Source of the DNA: Candidatus Kuenenia stuttgartensis
GTDB lineage: Bacteria > Planctomycetota > Phycisphaerae > Phycisphaerales > SM1A02
NCBI GenBank assembly: GCA_945902075.1
Contig: CAMDMA010000035.1
Location: forward strand, 1-37,230
DNA length: 37,230 bases
Reading direction: 5' to 3'
The translations under genes and the position numbers were made by a program. The notes under the pieces are model-generated. The model worked only from the letters and a program-made list of their open reading frames with translations, searched no databases and was not told the origin of the DNA. Below are positions 1 through 7,795 of this stretch, piece by piece. How positions within the stretch are numbered: position 1 is the first letter of the stretch; each line of letters starts with the position of its first letter.

Positions 1-460
<460 letters not shown>

Positions 461-476
461 ATTTGCCGCCCCGCGG

Positions 477-683
477 TTACCCGAGGGTCGGGAAAGATAG
501 CAGATCTTCGGGGATCGGCAAGTCGGTTGCAAGGGTCAAGCTGAAGTCGGCAAAGTCCCGCTTGCACAACCCGCAAATCCCGCCCAATCGTTCCATCGCT
601 CCGCGGCTGGTCTCGCTTTCGTCCTTGATCGGGACACTTTGAAAGGTCCACGTTCCGGTTACCGCGGGCGTCGGCGTGCTCAA
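477..683 (-). CDS. Hypothetical small protein (doubtful)
   Basis: This is a 68-codon frame starting with TTG. The start overlaps the stop of the upstream barrel gene as TTGA, the kind of junction that gives translational coupling, and the frame fills the gap up to tRNA-Gly. The product contains one CxxC (GGICGLCKRDF) and no signal peptide or membrane segment. I recognise no family. The TTG start and short length make it uncertain. Points in favour are the coupling and a reasonable amino-acid composition. Confidence 0.3.
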   Translation of the reverse strand: MSTPTPAVTGTWTFQSVPIKDESETSRGAMERLGGICGLCKRDFADFSLTLATDLPIPEDLLSFPTLG

Positions 684-1543
684 AAGGTGAATACGAATGC
701 GAGGAACGGACCGCTTAGCGTCATGTCGTAAACAAAGTCGTCGCCTTCGCCAGAATGGTCGATGTCGATTGCTCGGTAGCCCGCACCGAGCGAGAAGGTG
801 TCGTTGAAACGGATCTCAAGGCCCGCGAGGGCGTTCCACACCAGGTCGGAGCCGCCGCCGCCGACATCACCACGCAGGAAGAGGCCAAAATGCTCGTTGA
901 GGTCGTACCTGCCGCGGAGGCCGATGAATGCGTCGGCCCAAGTTTCGCTGCCGTTCACGGCAAAGGGCGTGACACCATCGGTGCCCGCGATATCCGTGGA
1001 GAACGAGTAAAGGCGCACGCCAGCGATCGCCTCGAGCCGGCCGCCAGGTCCTTCGCCAATGCGAGCGTACGACTGAGGTGCAGTACCCAAAGTCTCATTG
1101 AGCAATGAGTAACCGCCCCCAAACTCAAAGATGCCTTGGGTCATGGACACGTCTGCGGATGCGGTGCCGTCGGCAAGACTCGAGCCGAGATCGATGTACA
1201 TCACATCGCCGAAAATGCTGATGGTGTCGTTTGAAATCTCAAGGTGAAGTTCAAGCCCGAAGTTGAAGTTCTCAGAGATCAGTTCGAAGGTCTCGCCGAT
1301 GTCTTCATCAACATGCGCCGTCTGGCCGGCAACGCTGACGGTTCCGTTCTGCGCGGGGACCCAGACATAGGGCGCGAGCACAACCGCCCAGAGTGCGTCG
1401 TCATCGCTCGCCGTGGTCGGGTCCGCATGCGTCGCGGGTATGTCCGCATGCGCTGGGGGAGTGTCCACCACCGCGGTTTGGCCATGAAGCGGGAGTGTGC
1501 ACAGGATCAGCGACGAGGGGATCGATGCACGAAGTGTGGGCAT
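680..1543 (-). CDS. Outer-membrane beta-barrel-like protein
   Basis: The 287-residue product has a putative signal peptide (MPTLRASIPSSLILCTLPLHG). Alternating strands with glycine and aromatic residues follow: LWAVVLAPYVWVP, FNFGLELHLEI, SIFGDVMYIDLG, GIFEFGGGYSLL, RLEAIAGVRLYSF, DAFIGLRGRYDL, GLFLRGDVGGGG, ALAGLEIRF and FSLGAGYRAIDID. It ends in FLAFVFTF, a C-terminal aromatic typical of outer-membrane barrels recognised by BamA. The layout resembles small porin-like or OmpA/OmpW-type barrels, and no ligand can be assigned. I chose the ATG at 1543 because it places the hydrophobic segment at the N terminus; upstream extensions add a basic non-signal stretch. Confidence 0.7.
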   Translation of the reverse strand: MPTLRASIPSSLILCTLPLHGQTAVVDTPPAHADIPATHADPTTASDDDALWAVVLAPYVWVPAQNGTVSVAGQTAHVDEDIGETFELISENFNFGLELHLEISNDTISIFGDVMYIDLGSSLADGTASADVSMTQGIFEFGGGYSLLNETLGTAPQSYARIGEGPGGRLEAIAGVRLYSFSTDIAGTDGVTPFAVNGSETWADAFIGLRGRYDLNEHFGLFLRGDVGGGGSDLVWNALAGLEIRFNDTFSLGAGYRAIDIDHSGEGDDFVYDMTLSGPFLAFVFTF

Positions 1544-1628
1544 GGGAGTTGCGCGAGCTCTCGGCGCGGTGGATTGACGATGGCACAACGGCGCCGGCCG
1601 ATCCTATCCACGTCGATGCCAGAGGCAA

Positions 1629-1949
1629 TCACCAGTTGCGCACAACCGCAGCACCTGCAATGACTCCACCGAGGATCTTTGCTCCATTGAGGAGATCCCC
1701 GAGCGCCAATGGGTAGAGCGGATTGAGCACCACCGCCATGGCTGCGCACAGCCCGCACCACACGGCACTTCCATCCTTACCGAAGACGACAGCGCCGACG
1801 AGAAAGACCGCCGAACTCGCCCAACGCACGATGTCGTTGTTGACGGCAGTGGGCAACATGCCGAATGTCTGAAAGAAGAGAAACCCGCTCAACAGCGCGA
1901 GTGGGATCAGAATCGTCTTGCCGGAGCCGCTGCCACCTTTGGATGCCAT
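1629..1949 (-). CDS. DUF6804-like small membrane protein
   Basis: The 106-residue product has a short Gly/Ser/Lys N terminus (MASKGGSGSGKT) and four predicted membrane helices: ILIPLALLSGFLFFQTFGML, IVRWASSAVFLVGAVVFG, AVWCGLCAAMAVVLNPLYPL and GAKILGGVIAGAAVV. The pattern RW...A-V-LNP-P (NPLYPL) between helices 2 and 3 matches the DUF6804 group of small bacterial membrane proteins, which have no established function. The ATG at 1949 gives the usual length; the longer frame adds 27 residues running through the neighbouring terminator region. It lies 85 bp upstream of the barrel gene on the same strand. Confidence 0.65.
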   Translation of the reverse strand: MASKGGSGSGKTILIPLALLSGFLFFQTFGMLPTAVNNDIVRWASSAVFLVGAVVFGKDGSAVWCGLCAAMAVVLNPLYPLALGDLLNGAKILGGVIAGAAVVRNW

Positions 1950-1983
1950 GGTGGTCCTATCGGCAGTGCCCGACGACGCGCCG

Positions 1984-2017
1984 TAAAACGAAAGCGGCCC
2001 CGCTCGTACGGGGCCGC
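1984..2017 (-). terminator. Rho-independent terminator of the tricorn gene
   Basis: An 8-bp GC stem GCGGCCCC (1994-2001)/GGGGCCGC (2010-2017) has an 8-nt loop. On the minus strand it is followed by a T-rich TTTCGTTTT tract. It lies about 30 bp past the stop codon at 2047. Confidence 0.85.
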
Positions 2018-2046
2018 CCTCATCCTGCACTCAACTGTGGTAGCCG

Positions 2047-5000
2047 TTACTTGTCGCTCTCCGGAAGCCCCATGCCACTTCGGTCGGGGTATTTCGGCTT
2101 TGGCGTTGGCTTGTAGCCGTCCGTTTCAATCTGCTTGAGCAAGAACTCAACGGCGGCTTCCAGTTGCGGGTCGCCGCCGTCCTTCATCTTTGCAGGGTCG
2201 TCGATCACGACCATATCCGGATCGATGCCGTGACCCTCAACGCCCCAGGTTCCATCGACTTCGTAGAAGCCAAAGGTCGGCACGCTGATGGAACCACCGT
2301 CCAGGAGGCCGGGGTTGCCAGAGATTCCGACAAGCCCGCCCCAAGTGCGTGTACCGATGACCGGGCCGAGTTTGTTGTGCTGAAAGAGCCAGGGGAACAT
2401 GTCGCCGCCCGAACCAGCAAGGCCATTGGTCAGCATTGCTTTCGGTCCGCGATGTCCATCCGGTGGCCACGCGCCATCACGCGCATCGCGGCGCGCCCAG
2501 TAGTTGGTGACCGGACGGTTGAGGAGTTCGATGAAGCGCGTTGGAATCTGGCCGCCGCCGTTCCAGCGATCGTCGATCAGAAGGGCCTGCTTCATGCGCT
2601 GTCCGTAGAACTGGCGCACAAGTTCCGTTTGCCCATCGACGCCGGTATTCGGGACGTAGAGATAGCCGATCTTACCGCCAGAAAGTTCCTCAACACGGCG
2701 GCGCTTCGACTCAACCCACGCGCTGTAGTTGAGCGCGTCTTCGCTCGCGAGCGTCGTGACGACGACATCGGTCGCGTCCTTGTCCATCATCGGCTTCTTC
2801 GAAATGGTGAGGACCACCGACTTACCGGCAAGACCGATGAACGGCGCCCAAGGATCGGTGGTCGGATCGACAGGCTCGCCATTGACCGCAAGGAGAAAAT
2901 CGCCCTCGCGCACACCGAGACCTTGCGCGGCGAGCGGACTGCGCGCGTCGTTGTCAAAGGTCGCGCCCGTGGTGAACTTCGCAAGTTTCCACGCATTCGC
3001 GAGCGTACCGTCGTCATTTTTGACCGACTCGAATGTGACGCCGAGGAGTCCGACATTTCGACTCGGCGCATTCTCGACATCGCCAGGACCTTGAAGGTAC
3101 GCATGACCGACATTGAGCTCTGAGATCATCTCGGCGATGAGATAGTTGAGGTCTTCGCGCGTGACAACCGCCGAAAGCATCGCCTCATACTTCGCGCGGA
3201 TCGCGTTCCAATCAACTCCGTGCATACCCGGGTCGTAGAAGTAGTCGCGCATGATGCGCCACGCATCGGCGAGAATTTGTGCGCGCTCGTGGCGCGGGTG
3301 AACCTCGACCAACATCGGACTCGCAACGATCGGCTTCGCAGTGGCACCCGCAGTGGAACCCGCGATCGAAGCACCGCCACGGCCGCCGAGGAGAAGCTTC
3401 TTTCCATCGGCAGACACGCTAAACCGCATCCCAGTTACACCAGTTGACTCGGTTGGCGACTTTGACGAGAGGTCGAGAATGCGGACCGAGCCATCGCGAC
3501 CGTAGAGGAGCTCATTGCGGTCATTGAATCCAAGCGAACCGAAGCTCCCGACAGCAGCCGGAAGTTTGATGGCGCGTGCCTCAAAGCCAGCAAACGGCTG
3601 CGTGGCATCGAGGTCGATGATGACATCCTTCTTCTCAGGCTTCTTGCCAGCACCTTCGCCATCCTTCTTGGCGGCAGTGCGCGTGCCGGTGATCTCTGTC
3701 GTCTGCGGGCCACCTTCGCTTTCGCCGCTGGCGGTGCCAGTGAGGTTGTCGCCATCGATCACGGCGACGATGGTGAAGGGCAGCTTCATGAAGAGGCCGG
3801 AGAGTTTGAGGGTCTTCGATGCGGCGTCCCATGAGCCGCTTGCCTCGCCAGCGCCTTGCTTTGAGGAGAAGGTGGCCTTGACGCTTGCGTCATCGACAAG
3901 CGTGATCTCAAAGGTCACCTCAAGCGGGCCGTCTTTCATCGCGACGACACACTTCCAACTACCCGCGGGGCCCGTGGGAGCTGGGGCCGCGGTGCTTGAC
4001 TCGTCCTTCTTCTCATCTTGCTTCTCATCTTGCTTTTCGTCTTTGCGCTCGTCTTGCAGCGAGGTCGCGACGGCGGTTGCCGCTTCAAACTCTGCGCCGC
4101 GTCGGCGTCGTCCGCCACCGGGCATTCCGCCGCCGGCTGGACCGCCTGTTCCCGGCGCGGCCGCTGGAGCGTCGCCAGCGGGCGCGGGCTTGCCATCATC
4201 CTTTTGACCTTCCTCGTCGCTTGTCGGAAGCCACGGAAGTTTGAAGTCCTTCTTGAGAGGAACCGCCATCAGCACTTGCGAGTTGTTGTAGATCCACGTC
4301 GTATCGAACTCGCCGTAGGTGGGCGCGAAATTGCGTTGGCTCGTGAAGACAAGCCAGTCGCCCTTGCGGTCGAATGTCGGATCGGAGTCAGAGTAGAAGC
4401 CACTTGTGACTTGCGTGCGCGCCTTGGCGGGGTCCGCCTCGCGCGTATCAAAGAGGTAGATCGCGTCGAGTTCCGTGGTGTCGCACGAGCGCGACCAGGT
4501 GATCCACCGCGAATCGTTGGAGAACGAGAGAGCAACCGCCTGCGGAGCTTGCGGATTTTTGTCGAGGAAAACCGCGGAGCCGTCCTCGAGTTTGACCAAT
4601 GTGATGTTGCCTGCCTTGTCTTGCAGCACGACCGACTTCGAGTCGGGCGACCAATCAATCGAGGTTCGGAATGAACTTGGCACGCCCTCCACAGGTTTCG
4701 TGATCTGCTTGATCTCGGCCTTGCCCGGCTCGATCTTCCCGTCTGCGGGCATGGTGTAGAGCTCGTACTCGCCAGTTGCATCGGAGAAGTAGGCGATGGT
4801 CTTGCCATCTGGGCTCCACGTTGCGTTGCGCTCAAACACGCTGTCGGTGCGGGTCATGTTGCGCGGTGTACCGTTCTCGGCAGGTGCCGACCAGATATCA
4901 CCTCGGCCGATCACCGCGACGCGCTTTCCGCTCGGCGAAATCGAAGCCCCTTGGATGTTCTCCGCAGCATCAACCGTCGCCACGCGCAGCGTATCGCGAT

Positions 5001-5937
5001 CGCCGGGAACCTTGATCTCGACCGTTGTCGCCGCGTTGGTTGCAAGATTGAGACGATAGATGCGATCCGCGTGTTGGAGCACCATCTCGCCCGTGCCCTC
5101 GGTATCCGGCCCAATTGCCGGCCACTTCACATCATGGGTCTTGAAGCGCGTGACCTGCTTCGACTCACCCGAATCCAGGTCATAGCTCCACACGTTGAGC
5201 ACATTGCCCTCAGTCTCGCTGCGGTCTGAGAGAAAGTAGACCTTCTTCCCATGCCACATCGGCAAGGTGTCGGTTCCCTCCCAGTTGGTGATCTGCTTCG
5301 ATTCTCCGGTCTTCAGATTGAAGAGCCAGACATCAGTCGCCATGCCGCCGCGGTAGCGCTTCCATGTGCGCGTGTCGGTCGAGTGCGGCGTGTAGACGAG
5401 CCATTCGCCGGTTCGGTCGATGGAACCATTGGCGCCGTAGGGCACAGGAAGCTTGCTTGGAAGTCCGCCACTCGCAGAAATCGTGTAGAGCTTTTGCGCG
5501 CGGCCAAGGCCCTCGAGCGCCGCGGTCATGAACACGAGGCTGTCACCATCGGGTGTCCAATCGCAGAGGCCCTCCGCGGCTGGATGATGGGTCACACGCT
5601 CGGGGATTCCGCCATCGACGGAGAGCGTGTAGAGGTCGGCGCCTTGGTCGTAGTTTGCGCGGAAGGCGATCGACTTGCCATCAGGCGAGAATCGCGGCGA
5701 TCCTTCAAAGCCTGGCGGACTTGCAACCGGTCGCGCGGTGCCGCCATCCTTTGCCACGATCCAGAGGTCGTTCGCATAGACGAAGACGATCGAGTCCTTG
5801 GAGATGTCCGGGTAGCGGCAGAGGCCAGCAGTCGGATCGGGCGTGTCAGCGGCGAAAGTGGGTGACGCAGTCGCGGCGACAAGAAACGAGGTGGCAACGC
5901 AGTTTGCCGCGCGCGCAGTGAGAAGGTTTCGAAACAT
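2047..5937 (-). CDS. Tricorn-type S41 serine protease with inserted domain
   Basis: The 1296-residue secreted protease has a signal peptide (about 1-30, ending TASPTFAA). An N-terminal propeller follows with PD40/WD40-like blades (FSPDGKSIAF, WTPDGDSLVF, WSPDGKTIAYFSD). Residues about 580-780 are an insertion: Gly/Pro/Arg and DEKQDEKQDEKKDE low complexity around a lipocalin-like strand module (GSWKCVVAMKDGPLEV). After it come propeller remnants, the C1 helical domain, a PDZ domain and the S41 core. The likely catalytic residues are H945 (NVGHAYLQ), S1176 (GLAGSGGD) and E1234 (WGVEGHGIDPD). The 58-residue S-E spacing equals that of archaeal tricorn (S965, E1023). Tricorn cleaves small peptides, but this copy should act in the periplasm because of its signal peptide. 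I chose the ATG at 5937 for the signal peptide. Confidence 0.93.
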   Translation of the reverse strand: MFRNLLTARAANCVATSFLVAATASPTFAADTPDPTAGLCRYPDISKDSIVFVYANDLWIVAKDGGTARPVASPPGFEGSPRFSPDGKSIAFRANYDQGADLYTLSVDGGIPERVTHHPAAEGLCDWTPDGDSLVFMTAALEGLGRAQKLYTISASGGLPSKLPVPYGANGSIDRTGEWLVYTPHSTDTRTWKRYRGGMATDVWLFNLKTGESKQITNWEGTDTLPMWHGKKVYFLSDRSETEGNVLNVWSYDLDSGESKQVTRFKTHDVKWPAIGPDTEGTGEMVLQHADRIYRLNLATNAATTVEIKVPGDRDTLRVATVDAAENIQGASISPSGKRVAVIGRGDIWSAPAENGTPRNMTRTDSVFERNATWSPDGKTIAYFSDATGEYELYTMPADGKIEPGKAEIKQITKPVEGVPSSFRTSIDWSPDSKSVVLQDKAGNITLVKLEDGSAVFLDKNPQAPQAVALSFSNDSRWITWSRSCDTTELDAIYLFDTREADPAKARTQVTSGFYSDSDPTFDRKGDWLVFTSQRNFAPTYGEFDTTWIYNNSQVLMAVPLKKDFKLPWLPTSDEEGQKDDGKPAPAGDAPAAAPGTGGPAGGGMPGGGRRRRGAEFEAATAVATSLQDERKDEKQDEKQDEKKDESSTAAPAPTGPAGSWKCVVAMKDGPLEVTFEITLVDDASVKATFSSKQGAGEASGSWDAASKTLKLSGLFMKLPFTIVAVIDGDNLTGTASGESEGGPQTTEITGTRTAAKKDGEGAGKKPEKKDVIIDLDATQPFAGFEARAIKLPAAVGSFGSLGFNDRNELLYGRDGSVRILDLSSKSPTESTGVTGMRFSVSADGKKLLLGGRGGASIAGSTAGATAKPIVASPMLVEVHPRHERAQILADAWRIMRDYFYDPGMHGVDWNAIRAKYEAMLSAVVTREDLNYLIAEMISELNVGHAYLQGPGDVENAPSRNVGLLGVTFESVKNDDGTLANAWKLAKFTTGATFDNDARSPLAAQGLGVREGDFLLAVNGEPVDPTTDPWAPFIGLAGKSVVLTISKKPMMDKDATDVVVTTLASEDALNYSAWVESKRRRVEELSGGKIGYLYVPNTGVDGQTELVRQFYGQRMKQALLIDDRWNGGGQIPTRFIELLNRPVTNYWARRDARDGAWPPDGHRGPKAMLTNGLAGSGGDMFPWLFQHNKLGPVIGTRTWGGLVGISGNPGLLDGGSISVPTFGFYEVDGTWGVEGHGIDPDMVVIDDPAKMKDGGDPQLEAAVEFLLKQIETDGYKPTPKPKYPDRSGMGLPESDK

Positions 5938-6075
5938 GGGCGGAGGGTACAACGACACATCCGCACGGTTTCGGCCCCGATACAGCATCGTTGCGTTTTT
6001 TCAAAGATCGACAACTGAGGCCACCGTTCACACCGCGGTCGGTGGGGTGAGATCGTCGCGGTCCGTTCGTCGGCG

Positions 6076-6915
6076 TCAATGAGAAGGCTTGGCAACCAAC
6101 GCGATCCGACGGTCACTCACAACCGCGCCGCCTGGCTTCTCGACCGTCACTGCGAAGAGCACCGGACGACCGACCGGCAGTTTCGCCTGAATCGGAATAA
6201 CCGCGAGCTTGTCAGCCCCGGTTGGCATGTCGAAGACGCCGCCATCGACGGGATAGCGCTCATCCCGATCTGCGTCGAAGATCCAGAGTTGGTACTGCTC
6301 GCGCGTCGGGTCGTTCACAGCAAGCCCGCCGATCGTCAGAATGCCCTCGTCAGATTCTGCGTCGAAATAAACATCACCGGATACGGCGTCAATGACATGT
6401 GGGTCTGAGGTACTGCTCCACTGGGTGCGCAGGGCAGCGGGGTGGCTCCCCACGAAGTTGGCCACGGCGGGATCGAGCGAGTCGTCGCTGGTGACTGCGA
6501 GGTAGACCATCGTCACGCCGATCACGAGGCACGCCGCAATCGCAAGTGCCGAAGTCATGCGCGTGGGTTGCTCGCGTCGAAGTTGGATCGGTGTGGGCGG
6601 AGCATGCAGAACTTCAGCGAGTTCGAAGAGCTTCGTTCGCAATGATTCGGGCATTTCCGCGGGAATCGTGGCGACGTTCGTCGCAGCACTGCGAGATATC
6701 GAAGGTGCAGTCGTCGCGAGTTCAGCTACCGCGAGTTCAGCAATGAGGCGTTCAAACACCTCTGTCTCGTTCTCGATGTCCACCTCGTGATGTGCCGCTT
6801 CGCGGCGTTCATCGAGTGTGATCGAGTCGCCAAAAAGTGCCTCGTCCGCAGCGCGCTCGCGGAGGCGAATGAAGAAATCGTCGCTTGGATCGGTGGGAAG
6901 TTCGTCGGCGGTCAC
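6076..6915 (-). CDS. RskA-type anti-sigma factor
   Basis: The 279-residue, single-pass membrane protein has a cytoplasmic N terminus, a predicted membrane helix at about 120-142 (MTSALAIAACLVIGVTMVYLAV) and an external RskA C-terminal domain (FDAESDEGILTIGGLAVNDPTREQYQLWIFD, then FAVTVEKPGG). In this family the N-terminal part holds an ECF sigma factor inactive until the membrane protein is cut or released. The GTG start overlaps the sigma stop codon (GTGA at 6912-6915), so the two are translationally coupled, as expected for a stoichiometric inhibitor. No HxxxCxxC zinc motif is visible. The rseP homologue at 33628 is one possible protease for its release, which is an inference only. Confidence 0.88.
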   Translation of the reverse strand: MTADELPTDPSDDFFIRLRERAADEALFGDSITLDERREAAHHEVDIENETEVFERLIAELAVAELATTAPSISRSAATNVATIPAEMPESLRTKLFELAEVLHAPPTPIQLRREQPTRMTSALAIAACLVIGVTMVYLAVTSDDSLDPAVANFVGSHPAALRTQWSSTSDPHVIDAVSGDVYFDAESDEGILTIGGLAVNDPTREQYQLWIFDADRDERYPVDGGVFDMPTGADKLAVIPIQAKLPVGRPVLFAVTVEKPGGAVVSDRRIALVAKPSH

Positions 6916-7607
6916 GGAGTTTCCTCTCGCGAAGCACCGACCCGGCGGCTTTGTGCTGTTGGATTCGTTCCGAGCGATTCGTTGTCGGAACCTTCACGCG
7001 ACGCGCGCGCGATGCTGGTCGCTGGGGCCGTCGTCCGCGCGAGATCTGCCGACGAGATCACGCCCTGCTCAGCGAGAATCTGTCGAATCTTGATGAGTCC
7101 TCGTCGCGCGTGGGTCTTCACGGTTCCGAGCGGCATGCCAGTGGCCGTCGCGATCTGTTCGTGCGAGCAGCCATGGTGGATTGCAAGTTGGAGGACTTGT
7201 TGTTGCTCCGGCCGCAACTGCGCGAAGGCTTTTTGCGCGATGCCATGTTGTTCACCGATCTCAGTTTGATCGACGAGCTCAGCCGGATCGGCAACCGTAT
7301 CGGCGATTTGCGGAACCTCGGGCCTGCGCATCTTCCGGCGACCGCGGTCGATCAAGCGGCGCCGCGCGATCATGGCGACAAAGGTCGTCTCGCTCGCGAT
7401 CGACGCATCAAATCGAGGTGCGCTCTTCCAGACATCGATAAAGATCTCTTGCACAGCATCTTCGGCATCTGAAGCACTCGAGCACAACCGTCGCGCGAGA
7501 CTCCACACCAGTCCGCTGAATCGCTCAATGCACGCAGCGGGTGCACCGGGCTCACCTGCAGCGACGCGTTCGAGGATGGAGGAGTCGTCGGTCACAAGCG
7601 TGCGCAC
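6912..7607 (-). CDS. ECF-family RNA polymerase sigma factor
   Basis: The protein has about 231 residues. Region 2 spans CIERFSGLVWSLARRLC, then DAEDAVQEIFIDVWK and a helix ending in ARRRLIDRGRRKMRR. Region 4 is AQLRPEQQQVLQLAIHHG, then HEQIATATGMPLGTVKTHARRGL, a typical helix-turn-helix for the -35 element. The long reading frame upstream runs through tRNA-Ser, so translation must start later. I take the GTG at 7607 (VRTLVTDDSS); the GTG at 7595 is equally possible, and neither has a clear ribosome-binding site. It pairs with the anti-sigma gene directly downstream. The C-terminal roughly 50 residues are polar and probably disordered. Confidence 0.9.
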   Translation of the reverse strand: MRTLVTDDSSILERVAAGEPGAPAACIERFSGLVWSLARRLCSSASDAEDAVQEIFIDVWKSAPRFDASIASETTFVAMIARRRLIDRGRRKMRRPEVPQIADTVADPAELVDQTEIGEQHGIAQKAFAQLRPEQQQVLQLAIHHGCSHEQIATATGMPLGTVKTHARRGLIKIRQILAEQGVISSADLARTTAPATSIARASREGSDNESLGTNPTAQSRRVGASREETP

Positions 7608-7672
7608 CGGGCAAGAACGGGAGCGCGAGTGTAGCGGAAGCACGCGGCATTCCTCATCCTCAACGGAACGAA

Positions 7673-7759
7673 CGGTGGGGGAGGGATTCGAACCCTCGAG
7701 ACCCTGACGGGCCTGCCGGTTTTCAAGACCGGTACATTCAACCACTCTGCCACCCCACC
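7673..7759 (-). tRNA. tRNA-Ser (anticodon UGA)
   Basis: This is an 87-nt class II tRNA on the complement. The acceptor is GGTGGGG/CCCCACC (7753-7759 with 7674-7680), with discriminator G. The anticodon loop is CTTGAAA between CCGGT and ACCGG. A long variable arm and the T-arm GAGGGTTCGAATCCCTC are present. CCA is not encoded. It lies about 65 bp upstream of the sigma factor start. Confidence 0.95.
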
Positions 7760-7795
7760 AGGAGTGAGGCGAGAGTCTAGCGAATTCGTCCCGCG

